A stretch of 64,000 nucleotides of DNA, from positions 744,001 through 808,000 of the forward strand of contig NZ_CP051651.1 of NCBI RefSeq assembly GCF_012848175.1, given 5' to 3'. Source of the stretch: Xanthomonas campestris pv. badrii (GTDB lineage Bacteria; Pseudomonadota; Gammaproteobacteria; Xanthomonadales; Xanthomonadaceae). The position numbers were made by a program, and so were the translations under genes. Every line of letters starts with the position of its first letter. Position 1 is the stretch's first letter. Under the pieces are notes generated by a model. That model had not been told where the DNA came from, did no database searches, and worked only from the letters and a program-made list of their open reading frames with translations. Positions 49,997-58,841 of the stretch are shown here, one piece after another.

Positions 49997-50002
49997 TATA
50001 CT
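49997..50002 (+). promoter_or_regulatory. possible promoter before rpsH (-10 only)
   Basis: TATACT, the same -10 as the str and S10 P2 promoters, directly after the terminator-like hairpin. The -35 region (GACGCA around 49973-49978) is weak because it overlaps the hairpin. A start here would give a leader of about 110 nt. Confidence 0.4.
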
Positions 50003-50116
50003 TCCGCTTCTGTCTTGCCCGTATGGGCCTGGCATGGCGTCAAGGGTCCTGGCCCGTCCCCAGGAAAACACAAGATTTTCGCGAAAGCGGATATCGGTGC
50101 ACTCAAAGGTACTCAT

Positions 50117-50515
50117 ATGAGCATGACTGATCCCATCGCCGACCTGCTGGTTCGCATCAAGAATGCGGCAGCGGTTGGTAAGCAGACGGTGAAATTGCCG
50201 TCGTCCAAGATCAAGGTTGCGATCGCCCAGGTCCTGAAGGACGAGGGTTACATCACCGACCTGCGCGTTACGGCCACCGAAAACAACAAGTCGGAGCTGG
50301 AAATCGTGCTGAAGTATTTCGAAGGCCGTCCGGTCATCGAGACCCTGAAGCGTTTCTCGCGCTCGGGTCTGCGTCAGTACCGCGGCAAGACCGAGCTGCC
50401 CAAGGTCCTGGGTGGCCTGGGTATCGCCATCATCTCCACGTCGAAGGGCATCATGACTGACGCACAGGCTCGCGAAGCCGGCGTTGGTGGTGAAGTTCTG
50501 TGCTTCGTGGCCTAA
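50117..50515 (+). CDS. rpsH: 30S ribosomal protein S8
   Basis: 132 aa from the ATG at 50117 ([17 protein letters not shown]); the longer open frame upstream covers the terminator and leader. Binds helix 21 of 16S rRNA and, in E. coli, represses the spc operon. The C-terminal [20 protein letters not shown] is intact. The SD is weak (AAAGGTACTCAT). Confidence 0.97.
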
Positions 50516-50530
50516 GGGAAGGAGTCGAAC

Positions 50531-51058
50531 ATGTCCCGTGTAGCCAAGAAGCCTGTGTCCCTTCCGAAGGGTGTCGAGCTCAACGTCCAGCCTGAGCTGG
50601 TCAGCGTCAAGGGCCCGAAGGGCACGTTGACCCTGCCCAAGCCGAATGGCGTGGAAATCGCCGTCGACGGCGACGTTGCCACGCTGTCGGCCAATGATCC
50701 TTCGCAGATCGCCATCACCGGCACCGTGCGCGCCATCCTGGCCAATATGGTCAAGGGCGTGTCCGAAGGCTTCGAGCGCAAGCTCGAGCTGGTCGGCGTC
50801 GGTTACCGTGCCGCCATGCAGGGCAAGGATCTGAGCCTGGCGCTCGGTTTCTCGCACCCGCTGGTGTTCGTGGCGCCGGAAGGCATCACGCTGTCGACCC
50901 CGAGCCAGACCGAAATCGTGGTCCAGGGCGCCGACAAGCAGCGCGTCGGCGAAGTCGCCGCCAAGATCCGCGGTTTCCGTCCGCCGGAGCCCTACAAGGG
51001 CAAGGGTGTGAAGTACGCCGGTGAAGTCATCATTCGCAAGGAAGCCAAGAAGGCGTAA
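50531..51058 (+). CDS. rplF: 50S ribosomal protein L6
   Basis: 175 aa. Located near the sarcin-ricin loop. The L6 signature [24 protein letters not shown] stretch is here [20 protein letters not shown] (about 149-168). A GGAAGGAG site precedes the ATG. Confidence 0.98.
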
Positions 51059-51080
51059 GGCAGGTCCGTCTGCGAGGAGC

Positions 51081-51104
51081 CCGGCCATCCATGGCCGGAC
51101 TTTT
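51081..51104 (+). terminator. intrinsic-terminator-like hairpin between rplF and rplR
   Basis: CCGGCCATCCATGGCCGG (51081-51098) is a perfect palindrome followed by ACTTTT. It sits 22 bases after rplF in a 91-bp gap and would cut the spc transcript unless read through. Confidence 0.65.
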
Positions 51105-51149
51105 CAATGTACAAGCCTGTTTTCCTTCAGCTTTCGTAGGATAAATATC

Positions 51150-51509
51150 ATGAGCATCAACAAGAACATCGCCCGCCTGCGTCGCGCCAAGTCGACCCGT
51201 GCACACATCCGCGAGCTGGGCGTCGCGCGTCTGTCGGTGCTGCGCACCGGTCAGCACCTGTATGCCCAAGTCTTCACTGCCGACGGTTCCAAGGTGATCG
51301 CTGCGGCGAACACCCTGCAGGCCGACGTCAAGGATGGCCTGAAGAACGGCAAGAACAGCGATGCGGCCGTCAAGGTCGGCAAGCTGATCGCCGAGCGTGC
51401 CAAGGCTGCGGGCATCGAGAAGGTCGCATTCGATCGCTCGGGCTACCGTTACCACGGCCGCATCAAGGCGCTGGCCGACGCGGCTCGCGAAGGCGGCCTG
51501 CAGTTCTAA
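51150..51509 (+). CDS. rplR: 50S ribosomal protein L18
   Basis: 119 aa from the ATG at 51150 ([19 protein letters not shown]). Carries 5S rRNA into the large subunit. The C-terminal [20 protein letters not shown] is diagnostic. TAGGATAAATATC precedes the start. Confidence 0.97.
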
Positions 51510-51517
51510 AGTCTGCT

Positions 51518-51544
51518 GCAAGGGTGGCGTCATGCCGCCCTTGC
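51518..51544 (+). other. 11-bp hairpin between rplR and rpsE
   Basis: GCAAGGGTGGC-gtcat-GCCGCCCTTGC, one wobble, starting 8 bases after the rplR stop. No U run follows. It sits in a 158-bp gap and may stabilise the upstream mRNA end. Confidence 0.5.
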
Positions 51545-51667
51545 GTTCCGCCGGCAGGGTAGAAGCCGGGCCGACCCGTTCTTTTGCAGCGGCATCGGGA
51601 ACACTGCGTCATTCCACAACCATAAGCGGCTTCGAGCCGTACATACCCAATCAATCAAGGAATCAAG

Positions 51668-52210
51668 ATGGCAGAAGAACGTGCACCGCGGGGTCGTGAT
51701 CGCGACCGTAACCGCGAAGAGAAAGTCGACGATGGCATGATCGAGAAGCTGGTCGCGGTCAATCGCGTCAGCAAGACGGTCAAGGGCGGTCGCCAGTTCA
51801 CCTTCACCGCGCTGACCGTGGTCGGCGATGGTCTGGGCAAGGTCGGTTTCGGCTATGGCAAGGCGCGCGAAGTGCCGGTCGCCATCCAGAAGTCGATGGA
51901 GCAGGCGCGCAAGAACCTGGCCACTGTGGATCTGAACAACGGCACCTTGTGGCATGCGGTCAAGTCCGGCCACGGCGCCGCACGTGTGTACATGCAGCCG
52001 GCTTCCGAAGGTACGGGCGTCATCGCGGGCGGCGCCATGCGCGCCGTGCTCGAAGCGGTTGGCGTGAAGAACGTGCTGGCCAAGGCTGTTGGTTCGCGTA
52101 ATCCGATCAACCTGGTCCGCGCAACCCTGAAGGGTCTGTCGGAAGTGCAGTCGCCGGCCCGTGTTGCGGCCAAGCGCGGCAAGAAGGTGGAGGAGCTCAA
52201 CCATGGCTAA
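51668..52210 (+). CDS. rpsE: 30S ribosomal protein S5
   Basis: 180 aa. Helps unwind mRNA and maintain fidelity. The dsRNA-binding N-domain ([20 protein letters not shown], about 31-50) includes the spectinomycin loop. The C-domain has [20 protein letters not shown]. The last 8 bases overlap rpmD. Confidence 0.98.
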
Positions 52211-52394
52211 GGACACCAACAAGACCGTGAAGGTGCGCCTGGTGCGTGGCCTGCGTGGAACCCAGTCGCGTCACCGCCTGTCGGTGCGTGCGTTGGGCCT
52301 GAATAAGCTCAACGATGTGCGTGAACTGAAGGACAGCCCGCAGGTGCGTGGCCTGATCAATACGGTTCACTACCTCGTCAAGGTTGAGGAGTAA
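52203..52394 (+). CDS. rpmD: 50S ribosomal protein L30
   Basis: 63 aa from the ATG at 52203, inside the 3' end of rpsE (8-bp overlap). [20 protein letters not shown] and [20 protein letters not shown] cover the protein. It ends four bases before rplO. Confidence 0.97.
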
Positions 52395-52398
52395 TCCA

Positions 52399-52842
52399 AT
52401 GACTCTGCGTCTTAATGACCTCAAGCCGGCCGACGGCGCCCGTACCGAGCGCACCCGCGTCGGTCGTGGTATCGGTTCGGGCCTCGGCAAGACCGCTGGT
52501 CGCGGTCACAAGGGTTCGTTCGCCCGTAAGGGCGGCGGCAAGATCAAGGCCGGCTTCGAAGGCGGCCAGACCCCGATGCAGCGCCGTCTGCCGAAGATCG
52601 GTTTCCGCTCCAAGATGGCGCGCGATACCGCGGAAGTGTTGTCCTACCAGCTGGACAAGCTGGAAGCCGGTGATGTCGACTTTGCAGCGCTGCGTGCGGC
52701 CAACCTGGTCCCGAGCCGCGCCAAGAAGGCGAAGATCGTGCTGAAGGGCGAGCTGAGCAAGAAGTTCGTGCTGAAGGGCGTTGCGGCGACCGCAGGCGCC
52801 AAGGCAGCAATCGAAGCTGCCGGCGGCAGCGTAGAGGAGTAA
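52399..52842 (+). CDS. rplO: 50S ribosomal protein L15
   Basis: 147 aa. The ATG at 52399 ([20 protein letters not shown]) lies after TTGAGGAG; a TTG five codons earlier overlaps that SD and is rejected. [20 protein letters not shown] (about 36-55) is the glycine-rich extension into the rRNA. Seven bases before secY. Confidence 0.97.
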   Translation: MTLRLNDLKPADGARTERTRVGRGIGSGLGKTAGRGHKGSFARKGGGKIKAGFEGGQTPMQRRLPKIGFRSKMARDTAEVLSYQLDKLEAGDVDFAALRAANLVPSRAKKAKIVLKGELSKKFVLKGVAATAGAKAAIEAAGGSVEE

Positions 52843-52849
52843 TCGGCAG

Positions 52850-54214
52850 ATGGCGCAGGCTGGCATTGGTAACCTCGGTGGCGGACTCGGCAAGTTCACG
52901 GAACTTCGCCAGCGGCTGCTGTTCGTCCTCGGGGCATTGATCGTCTATCGTATCGGCTGCTATGTGCCGGTGCCGGGCGTCAATCCCGATGCCATGCTTT
53001 CGTTGATGCAGGCGCAGGGCGGCGGCATCGTGGACATGTTCAACATGTTCTCGGGCGGCGCCCTGCACCGTTTCAGTATTTTTGCGTTGAACGTGATGCC
53101 GTATATCTCGGCATCGATCGTGATCCAGTTGGCCACGCACATCTTTCCGGCCCTCAAGGCGATGCAGAAAGAAGGTGAATCGGGCCGACGCAAGATCACC
53201 CAGTATTCGCGCATCGGTGCGGTGTTGCTGGCGGTGGTGCAGGGCGGCAGTATCGCGCTGGCGCTGCAGAACCAGACCGCCCCGGGCGGCGCTCCGGTGG
53301 TGTATGCACCGGGCATGGGCTTCGTGCTGACCGCAGTGATCGCCCTGACGGCGGGCACCATCTTCCTGATGTGGGTGGGCGAGCAGGTCACCGAGCGTGG
53401 CATCGGCAACGGTGTGTCGTTGATCATCTTCGCCGGCATCGTTGCAGGTCTTCCGGCTGCCGCATTTCAGACCATCGAGGCATACCGTGATGATCAGTTG
53501 AATTTCATCTCGCTGCTTCTGATCGTCGTCACCATCCTGGCTTTCACCCTGTTCGTGGTGTTCGTCGAGCGTGGGCAGCGACGCATCACGGTCAACTACG
53601 CACGCCGCCAGGGCGGTCGCAATGCGTACATGAACCAGACCTCGTTCCTGCCGCTCAAGCTCAACATGGCTGGCGTGATTCCGCCGATCTTCGCATCGAG
53701 CATCCTGGCCTTCCCGGCGACGCTGTCGATGTGGTCGGGCCAGGCGGCCTCGGGTGGCGTGGGGTCGTGGCTGCAGAAGATTGCCAATGCGCTTGGGCCC
53801 GGTGAGCCGGTGCACATGCTGGTGTTCGCTGCGCTGATCATCGGTTTTGCGTTCTTCTATACCGCGCTGGTATTCAATTCGCAGGAAACCGCCGACAACC
53901 TCAAGAAGTCGGGTGCGCTGATCCCGGGTATCCGTCCGGGCAAGGCGACCGCCGACTACGTGGACGGCGTGCTGACGCGCCTGACGGCGGCCGGTTCGCT
54001 GTACCTGGTCATCGTCTGCCTGCTGCCGGAAATCATGCGCACGCAGCTCGGTACCTCGTTCCACTTCGGCGGCACCTCGCTGCTGATCGCGGTGGTGGTG
54101 GTGATGGACTTCATTGCGCAGATCCAGGCGCACCTGATGTCGCACCAGTATGAGAGCCTGCTGAAGAAGGCCAACCTGAAGGGTGGGTCACGCGGCGGTC
54201 TTGCACGCGGTTAA
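52850..54214 (+). CDS. secY: preprotein translocase subunit SecY
   Basis: 454 aa with the ten-segment SecY layout. TM1 starts at [19 protein letters not shown] (about 24-42). The plug region is [20 protein letters not shown] (about 74-93), and further segments run to [20 protein letters not shown]. It forms the SecYEG channel with SecE (25622) and SecG (not here). Last gene of the spc operon; rpmJ, which follows it in E. coli, is absent. Confidence 0.98.
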   Translation: MAQAGIGNLGGGLGKFTELRQRLLFVLGALIVYRIGCYVPVPGVNPDAMLSLMQAQGGGIVDMFNMFSGGALHRFSIFALNVMPYISASIVIQLATHIFPALKAMQKEGESGRRKITQYSRIGAVLLAVVQGGSIALALQNQTAPGGAPVVYAPGMGFVLTAVIALTAGTIFLMWVGEQVTERGIGNGVSLIIFAGIVAGLPAAAFQTIEAYRDDQLNFISLLLIVVTILAFTLFVVFVERGQRRITVNYARRQGGRNAYMNQTSFLPLKLNMAGVIPPIFASSILAFPATLSMWSGQAASGGVGSWLQKIANALGPGEPVHMLVFAALIIGFAFFYTALVFNSQETADNLKKSGALIPGIRPGKATADYVDGVLTRLTAAGSLYLVIVCLLPEIMRTQLGTSFHFGGTSLLIAVVVVMDFIAQIQAHLMSHQYESLLKKANLKGGSRGGLARG

Positions 54215-54439
54215 GTGGTACACTAGATCTTCATTACGTGAAGACGGCCTGGTTCCCGGGCCACGATCTTCCGATCAGAAGGGCGGCTCGCGCGACGTCT
54301 CGCGCGCGGGTGTGACGGGGTGGTCCTGTGCGGGAGTAGCACAGGCGATTCGGAGAAGTTTTCTGGATCAACACCGTCCGGCGCCGGAGCGAGGGCACAC
54401 TCCCCACGCCGGGTCCATGGAACCTCTGGTTCCACGGGC
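54215..54439. other. secY-rpsM gap without rpmJ
   Basis: 332 bp separate secY and rpsM (54215-54546, of which the last ~107 are promoter and leader). No L36 reading frame (MKVRASVKK-like) is found on either strand. I see no U-tract terminator after secY. Confidence 0.6.
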
Positions 54440-54468
54440 TTCAAAGCAATCCGAGGCCTTGTTATAAT
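54440..54468 (+). promoter_or_regulatory. alpha operon promoter
   Basis: A perfect -10 TATAAT (54463-54468) with TTCAAA (54440-54445) 17 bp upstream, 4 of 6 matches to TTGACA. The transcript would start near 54475. Confidence 0.78.
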
Positions 54469-54474
54469 TCCGAG

Positions 54475-54546
54475 TTCACTTTTGATCCATCCTGCCGGAT
54501 GGCGCCTTGGCGCTGTCGGGCCATCACTCAGTTGGAGAATCGCGTC
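54475..54546 (+). promoter_or_regulatory. alpha operon leader with two short hairpins
   Basis: CATCC-tgcc-GGATG and GCGCC-tt-GGCGC lie back to back (about 54487-54513), followed by TTGGAG near the rpsM start. In E. coli S4 binds a pseudoknot in this leader to repress the operon. The region is the right place and size, but the fold is not proven to be the same. Confidence 0.4.
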
Positions 54547-54903
54547 ATGGCGCGTATTGCAGGCGTCAACCTGCCAGCCCAGAAGCACGTCTGGGTCGGG
54601 TTGCAAAGCATCTACGGCATCGGCCGTACCCGTTCGAAGAAGCTCTGCGAATCCGCAGGCGTTACCTCGACCACGAAGATTCGTGATTTGTCCGAACCCG
54701 AAATCGAGCGCCTGCGCGCCGAAGTCGGCAAGTATGTCGTCGAAGGCGACCTGCGCCGCGAAATCGGTATCGCGATCAAGCGACTGATGGACCTGGGCTG
54801 CTATCGCGGTCTGCGTCATCGCCGTGGTCTCCCGCTGCGTGGTCAGCGCACCCGTACCAACGCCCGCACCCGCAAGGGTCCGCGCAAGGCGATCAGGAAG
54901 TAA
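54547..54903 (+). CDS. rpsM: 30S ribosomal protein S13
   Basis: 118 aa ([20 protein letters not shown]). Head protein contacting L5 and P-site tRNA. The conserved C-terminal [20 protein letters not shown] (about 91-110) is present. First gene of the alpha operon, preceded by TTGGAGAATCGCGTC. Confidence 0.98.
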   Translation: MARIAGVNLPAQKHVWVGLQSIYGIGRTRSKKLCESAGVTSTTKIRDLSEPEIERLRAEVGKYVVEGDLRREIGIAIKRLMDLGCYRGLRHRRGLPLRGQRTRTNARTRKGPRKAIRK

Positions 54904-54913
54904 GGGATAGATC

Positions 54914-55306
54914 ATGGCCAAGCCAGCAGAAAAGAAAACGAAGAAGAAGATCAAGCGCGTCATCACTGACGGCGTCGCTCATGTCCACGCTTCGTTCAAC
55001 AACACCATCGTCACCATCACCGATCGCCAGGGCAATGCGCTGTCGTGGGCTACGTCGGGCGGCGCCGGTTTCCGTGGTTCGCGTAAGTCGACCCCGTTCG
55101 CTGCTCAGGTTGCCGCCGAAAAGGCTGGCCGCGCTGCGCTCGACTACGGCGTGAAGTCGCTGGAAGTACGTATCAAGGGCCCGGGTCCGGGCCGTGAGTC
55201 GGCCGTGCGTTCGTTGAACAACGTGGGCTACAAGATCACCAACATCATCGACGTGACGCCAATCCCGCACAACGGGTGCCGTCCGCCGAAGAAGCGTCGC
55301 GTCTAA
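54914..55306 (+). CDS. rpsK: 30S ribosomal protein S11
   Basis: 130 aa. Platform protein near the E site. [20 protein letters not shown] (about 24-43), and the C-terminal [18 protein letters not shown] whose Asn-Gly can isomerise to isoaspartate, are intact. 10-bp gap from rpsM. Confidence 0.98.
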   Translation: MAKPAEKKTKKKIKRVITDGVAHVHASFNNTIVTITDRQGNALSWATSGGAGFRGSRKSTPFAAQVAAEKAGRAALDYGVKSLEVRIKGPGPGRESAVRSLNNVGYKITNIIDVTPIPHNGCRPPKKRRV

Positions 55307-55321
55307 AGGGAGCGATAAGAA

Positions 55322-55948
55322 ATGGCTCGTTATATCGGTCCTACCTGTAAGCTCGCGCGCCGCGAAGGCGCCGACCTTTCCCTCAAGAGCCCGGCGCGTG
55401 CGCTGGACTCCAAGTGCAAGCTTGAGCAGAAGCCCGGCCAGCACGGCGCGGCGCGCAAGGGCAAGCTCTCCGACTACGCCACCCAGCTGCGCGAAAAGCA
55501 GAAGGTCAAGCGTATCTACGGTCTGCTGGAACGCCAGTTCCGCAACTACTACAAGAAGGCCTCGACCAAGAAGGGCAACACCGGCGAGAACCTGCTGCAG
55601 TTGCTGGAAACCCGTCTGGACAACGTCTGCTACCGCATGGGCTTTGCCGTCACCCGTCCGGCCGCGCGCCAGTTGGTGTCGCACCGTGGCGTGTTGGTCA
55701 ACGGCAAGTCGGTGAATCTGGCCTCGTACCAGATCAAGGCCGGCGATGCGATCACGCTGTCGGAAAAGGCACAGAAGCAGCTCCGCGTGCAGGAAGCCCT
55801 GACCGTGGCTGAGCAGCACGACATGACGCCGTCGTGGGTTGAAGTCGATTCGAAGAAGTTTAGCGGCGTGTTCAAGGCCGTTCCGGATCGCGCTGACCTG
55901 CCTTCGGATATCAACGAAGCGCTGATCGTCGAGTTGTATTCGAAGTAA
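55322..55948 (+). CDS. rpsD: 30S ribosomal protein S4
   Basis: 208 aa. Primary 16S-binding protein and, in E. coli, repressor of this operon. [20 protein letters not shown] starts the N-domain; the S4 RNA-binding fold is [20 protein letters not shown] (about 98-117). Zinc-type Cys clusters are lacking, as in other gammaproteobacteria. Confidence 0.98.
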   Translation: MARYIGPTCKLARREGADLSLKSPARALDSKCKLEQKPGQHGAARKGKLSDYATQLREKQKVKRIYGLLERQFRNYYKKASTKKGNTGENLLQLLETRLDNVCYRMGFAVTRPAARQLVSHRGVLVNGKSVNLASYQIKAGDAITLSEKAQKQLRVQEALTVAEQHDMTPSWVEVDSKKFSGVFKAVPDRADLPSDINEALIVELYSK

Positions 55949-55962
55949 TTCACATTGGAGAG

Positions 55963-55981
55963 CCTCCGGCACTGCCGGAGG
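55963..55981 (+). other. 8-bp hairpin between rpsD and rpoA
   Basis: CCTCCGGC-act-GCCGGAGG, with only TTCG after it, ending 20 bases before the rpoA ATG (SD AGGAG at 55987). It could tune rpoA translation rather than terminate. Confidence 0.5.
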
Positions 55982-56001
55982 TTCGCAGGAGACCCCGCAA
56001 C

Positions 56002-57000
56002 ATGACGGTTACCGCCAACCAGGTTCTGCGCCCTCGTGGTCCGCAGATCGAACGTCTTACCGACAACCGTGCCAAGGTCGTGATCGAACCCTTGGAGCGC
56101 GGTTACGGGCACACGCTGGGCAATGCCCTGCGTCGTGTGCTGTTGTCGTCGATCCCCGGTTTTGCGATCACCGAGGTCGAGATCGACGGCGTGCTGCACG
56201 AGTACACCACGGTCGAGGGTTTGCAGGAAGACGTGCTTGACGTCCTGCTCAACCTGAAAGACGTGGCCATTCGCATGCACAGTGGCGACAGCGCGACGCT
56301 GTCGTTGTCCAAGCAGGGTCCGGGCACGGTCACTGCGGCCGACATCAGGACCGATCACAACGTTGAGATCATCAACGGCGAGCACGTGATCTGCCACCTG
56401 ACCAAGGACACGGCGCTGAACATGCGCCTGAAGATCGAGCGTGGGTTCGGCTATCAGCCGGCTGCTGCGCGTCGTCGTCCGGACGAAGAGACCCGCACCA
56501 TCGGTCGTCTGATGCTGGATGCGTCGTTCTCGCCGGTGCGTCGCGTTGCCTATGCAGTGGAAGCTGCGCGCGTCGAACAGCGCACCGACCTCGACAAGCT
56601 GGTGATCGATATCGAAACCAACGGCACGATCGATGCCGAGGAAGCCGTGCGCACCGCCGCCGACATCCTCAGCGATCAGCTGTCGGTGTTCGGCGATTTC
56701 ACCCACCGCGATCGCGGTGCGGCCAAGCCGGCTGCCAGCGGCGTGGATCCGGTGCTGCTGCGCCCGATCGACGACCTCGAGCTGACCGTGCGTTCGGCCA
56801 ACTGCCTCAAGGCCGAGAGCATCTATTACATCGGCGATCTGATTCAGAAGACCGAAGTGGAGCTGCTCAAGACCCCGAACCTGGGCAAGAAGTCGCTCAC
56901 CGAAATCAAGGAAGTGCTGGCACAGCGCGGCCTTGCACTGGGCATGAAGCTGGAGAACTGGCCGCCGGCCGGCGTCGCCCAGCACGGCATGCTTGGTTGA
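56002..57000 (+). CDS. rpoA: DNA-directed RNA polymerase alpha subunit
   Basis: 332 aa. The N-domain (about 1-235) dimerises and binds beta and beta' ([20 protein letters not shown], about 33-52). A linker leads to the C-domain (about 250-332) that binds UP elements and activators ([34 protein letters not shown]). All regions present. A terminator follows, so rplQ is set apart. Confidence 0.99.
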   Translation: MTVTANQVLRPRGPQIERLTDNRAKVVIEPLERGYGHTLGNALRRVLLSSIPGFAITEVEIDGVLHEYTTVEGLQEDVLDVLLNLKDVAIRMHSGDSATLSLSKQGPGTVTAADIRTDHNVEIINGEHVICHLTKDTALNMRLKIERGFGYQPAAARRRPDEETRTIGRLMLDASFSPVRRVAYAVEAARVEQRTDLDKLVIDIETNGTIDAEEAVRTAADILSDQLSVFGDFTHRDRGAAKPAASGVDPVLLRPIDDLELTVRSANCLKAESIYYIGDLIQKTEVELLKTPNLGKKSLTEIKEVLAQRGLALGMKLENWPPAGVAQHGMLG

Positions 57001-57008
57001 TGCATCAG

Positions 57009-57042
57009 CGCATGGGCGTCTTCGGGCGCCCATGCGGTTTTT
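57009..57042 (+). terminator. terminator-like hairpin between rpoA and rplQ
   Basis: CGCATGGGCG-tcttcggg-CGCCCATGCG, a perfect 10-bp stem, followed by GTTTTT. It starts 8 bases after the rpoA stop and resembles a normal intrinsic terminator. Confidence 0.78.
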
Positions 57043-57177
57043 CTCATCGACGGGCCAAAGCCCGCGGTGACACCGGTCGAAGGATGGCCGGTTCGGACCA
57101 ACCGCAGTCCATTCAACAGCGCCAGGATGGCGACAACGTCTCCCAGTAGTCTCAACATTCCTTAGGAAATCACACTC

Positions 57178-57561
57178 ATGCGTCACCAGAAATCTGGTCG
57201 TAAGTTCAACCGCACCAGCGCGCACCGCGAAGCCATGTTCCGCAATATGGCCGCTTCGCTGTTCAAGCACGAGCTGATCAAGACCACCTTGCCGAAGGCC
57301 AAGGAACTGCGTCGCGTCGCCGAACCGCTGATCACCATCGGTAAGGTCGATGGCGTCGCCAATCGTCGTCTGGCGTTCGCTCGCCTGCGCGACAAGGAAG
57401 CGGTGGGCAAGCTGTTCGTCGAACTGGGCCCGCGTTACGCGACCCGTCCCGGCGGCTACCTGCGCATCCTGAAGGCCGGTTTCCGTGCTGGCGACAATGC
57501 GCCGATGGCGTATGTGGAGCTGGTCGATCGCCCGGTCGTTGCGGAGGAAGTGGCCGAGTAA
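57178..57561 (+). CDS. rplQ: 50S ribosomal protein L17
   Basis: 127 aa. [20 protein letters not shown] at the start and [20 protein letters not shown] (about 40-59) are the L17 signature. It lies 177 bp after rpoA with a terminator-like hairpin between, and TAGGA upstream of its ATG. No clear promoter is visible in that gap, so read-through is probably needed. Confidence 0.98.
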
Positions 57562-57589
57562 TCGGATCGCTTCATCAAGATTCTCGAAG

Positions 57590-57612
57590 AGCCCGGCATT
57601 GCCGGGCTTTTT
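57590..57612 (+). terminator. rho-independent terminator after rplQ
   Basis: AGCCCGGC-att-GCCGGGCT followed by TTTT. It lies 28 bases after rplQ and closes the ribosomal block. The remaining bases to 57913 hold no recognisable gene. Confidence 0.9.
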
Positions 57613-57913
57613 GTTGTGCGCGGTATCGATTCGGGCCAGCGGTTCGGGGTATTGGGCGTGTTCTGGGCAATGCTTGCTTGGGCACCGGCCGACTCCGGGG
57701 CGGTGGCGTGGCCATGATGCTGGATGGCCAGGGTTCCTAGCCGGCGTGGTCGCGGCGATGCCTGCTCGATGGCCGTGGAGCCCATCGCCTGGCGATGCGC
57801 TGCCGCTGGGATGCAAGGCGCCTTGCGTGTGCGACGGAGCAGGGCGGTACATGCGTGGTCAGCGCCGCGGCGATGATTGATAATCGGGCTTCGATCCTAG
57901 GCAAGCAGTCACG

Positions 57914-58438
57914 ATGAATCCATTGCGTTGGGGGTTTCGGGCGCAGTTCCTGCTGGGCTTTCTGGCCTGTGCGGGACTATTGGCCTATGCGATCTACGTA
58001 CAGCTGTATCTGGGGCTGGAGCCTTGCCCGCTGTGCATTTTCCAGCGGATCGCGTTTGCGGCTCTGGCAGTGTTGTTCCTGCTCGGTGCCCTGCACGGGC
58101 CGCGTGGCGCAGGCGGGCGCAAGGTCTATGGCGTATTGAGTTTCATCGCCGCCGGCGTGGGCATGGGCATCGCCGCACGGCATGTCTGGGTGCAGATCCG
58201 GCCCAAGGACATGATGTCTTCGTGTGGCCCGCCGCTGAGTTTTCTGAGCGAGACGATGGGGCCGTTCGAGGTGTTCCGCACCGTGCTGACCGGCAGCGGC
58301 GACTGCGGCAACATCGACTGGCGCTTTCTGGGCCTGAGCATGCCAATGTGGAGCATGGTGTGGTTCGTGGCGCTTGCGTTGTGGGCGCTGTACGCCGGCT
58401 TCAAGGCGAGGCGCAGCTCGGTGCATCGCCAAGGCTAA
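57914..58438 (+). CDS. dsbB: disulfide bond formation protein B
   Basis: 174 aa inner-membrane protein with four hydrophobic segments (about 12-30, 43-62, 71-88, 146-164). It reoxidises DsbA and passes electrons to quinone. The first redox pair is C38-PL-C41 (LEPCPLCIFQR); the second pair is Cys104 (SSCGPPL) and Cys131 (GDCGNIDW) in the second periplasmic loop. The quinone-site Arg follows the first pair (FQR). It stands alone between the alpha operon and the DAHP synthase. Confidence 0.96.
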   Translation: MNPLRWGFRAQFLLGFLACAGLLAYAIYVQLYLGLEPCPLCIFQRIAFAALAVLFLLGALHGPRGAGGRKVYGVLSFIAAGVGMGIAARHVWVQIRPKDMMSSCGPPLSFLSETMGPFEVFRTVLTGSGDCGNIDWRFLGLSMPMWSMVWFVALALWALYAGFKARRSSVHRQG

Positions 58439-58841
58439 GGGATGCCGCTGCGCGCCTGGGACGGTGGGGCCGGAACATGATGGGTCGGTCGCCTCGCGAG
58501 CTGCCTTGGCCTATCGCGTGCCGTCTGCGTGGCTTGAGTGGCTTGAAGGCGTCGCGGTTGTGCGCGTCACAGACAAGTGCGCGGATGTGCGGTTCGCCCG
58601 CGCTGCCCGAGCGGGCCGGCCGAGGGTGCGGCGTCGTTCCGCAACTACGTCGATCAGGTGCGTGGCCAGTGCCCGCTGGCGTAGGTGGACGTCGTGTCAG
58701 ACCTTGGGCGTTGTTCGCCATTCAGTTGCGTTCGCCAAGGGGCACAAGGATTCGACGTCATCGCTTGCCTCGTCCACTGCGTGAACGCTTTGCGTTGCGC
58801 GCTGGCTCTGCCACCATCGCAGGCTGTCAGGAGCCCTCGTC
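58439..58841. other. 403-bp interval without a recognised gene
   Basis: Open frames exist on both strands, but their translations are Arg/Ala/Pro-rich and match nothing I know. I see no strong hairpin, tRNA or clear promoter. It probably contains the control region of the DAHP synthase gene. Confidence 0.4.

Noticed and set aside
54201..54224. TTGCAC and TACACT near the end of secY as a promoter
   Set aside because: The spacer is only 12 bp, too short for sigma70.
58439..58841. Small genes in the dsbB-DAHP synthase gap
   Set aside because: Open frames on both strands lack RBS support, recognisable motifs or normal amino-acid composition.
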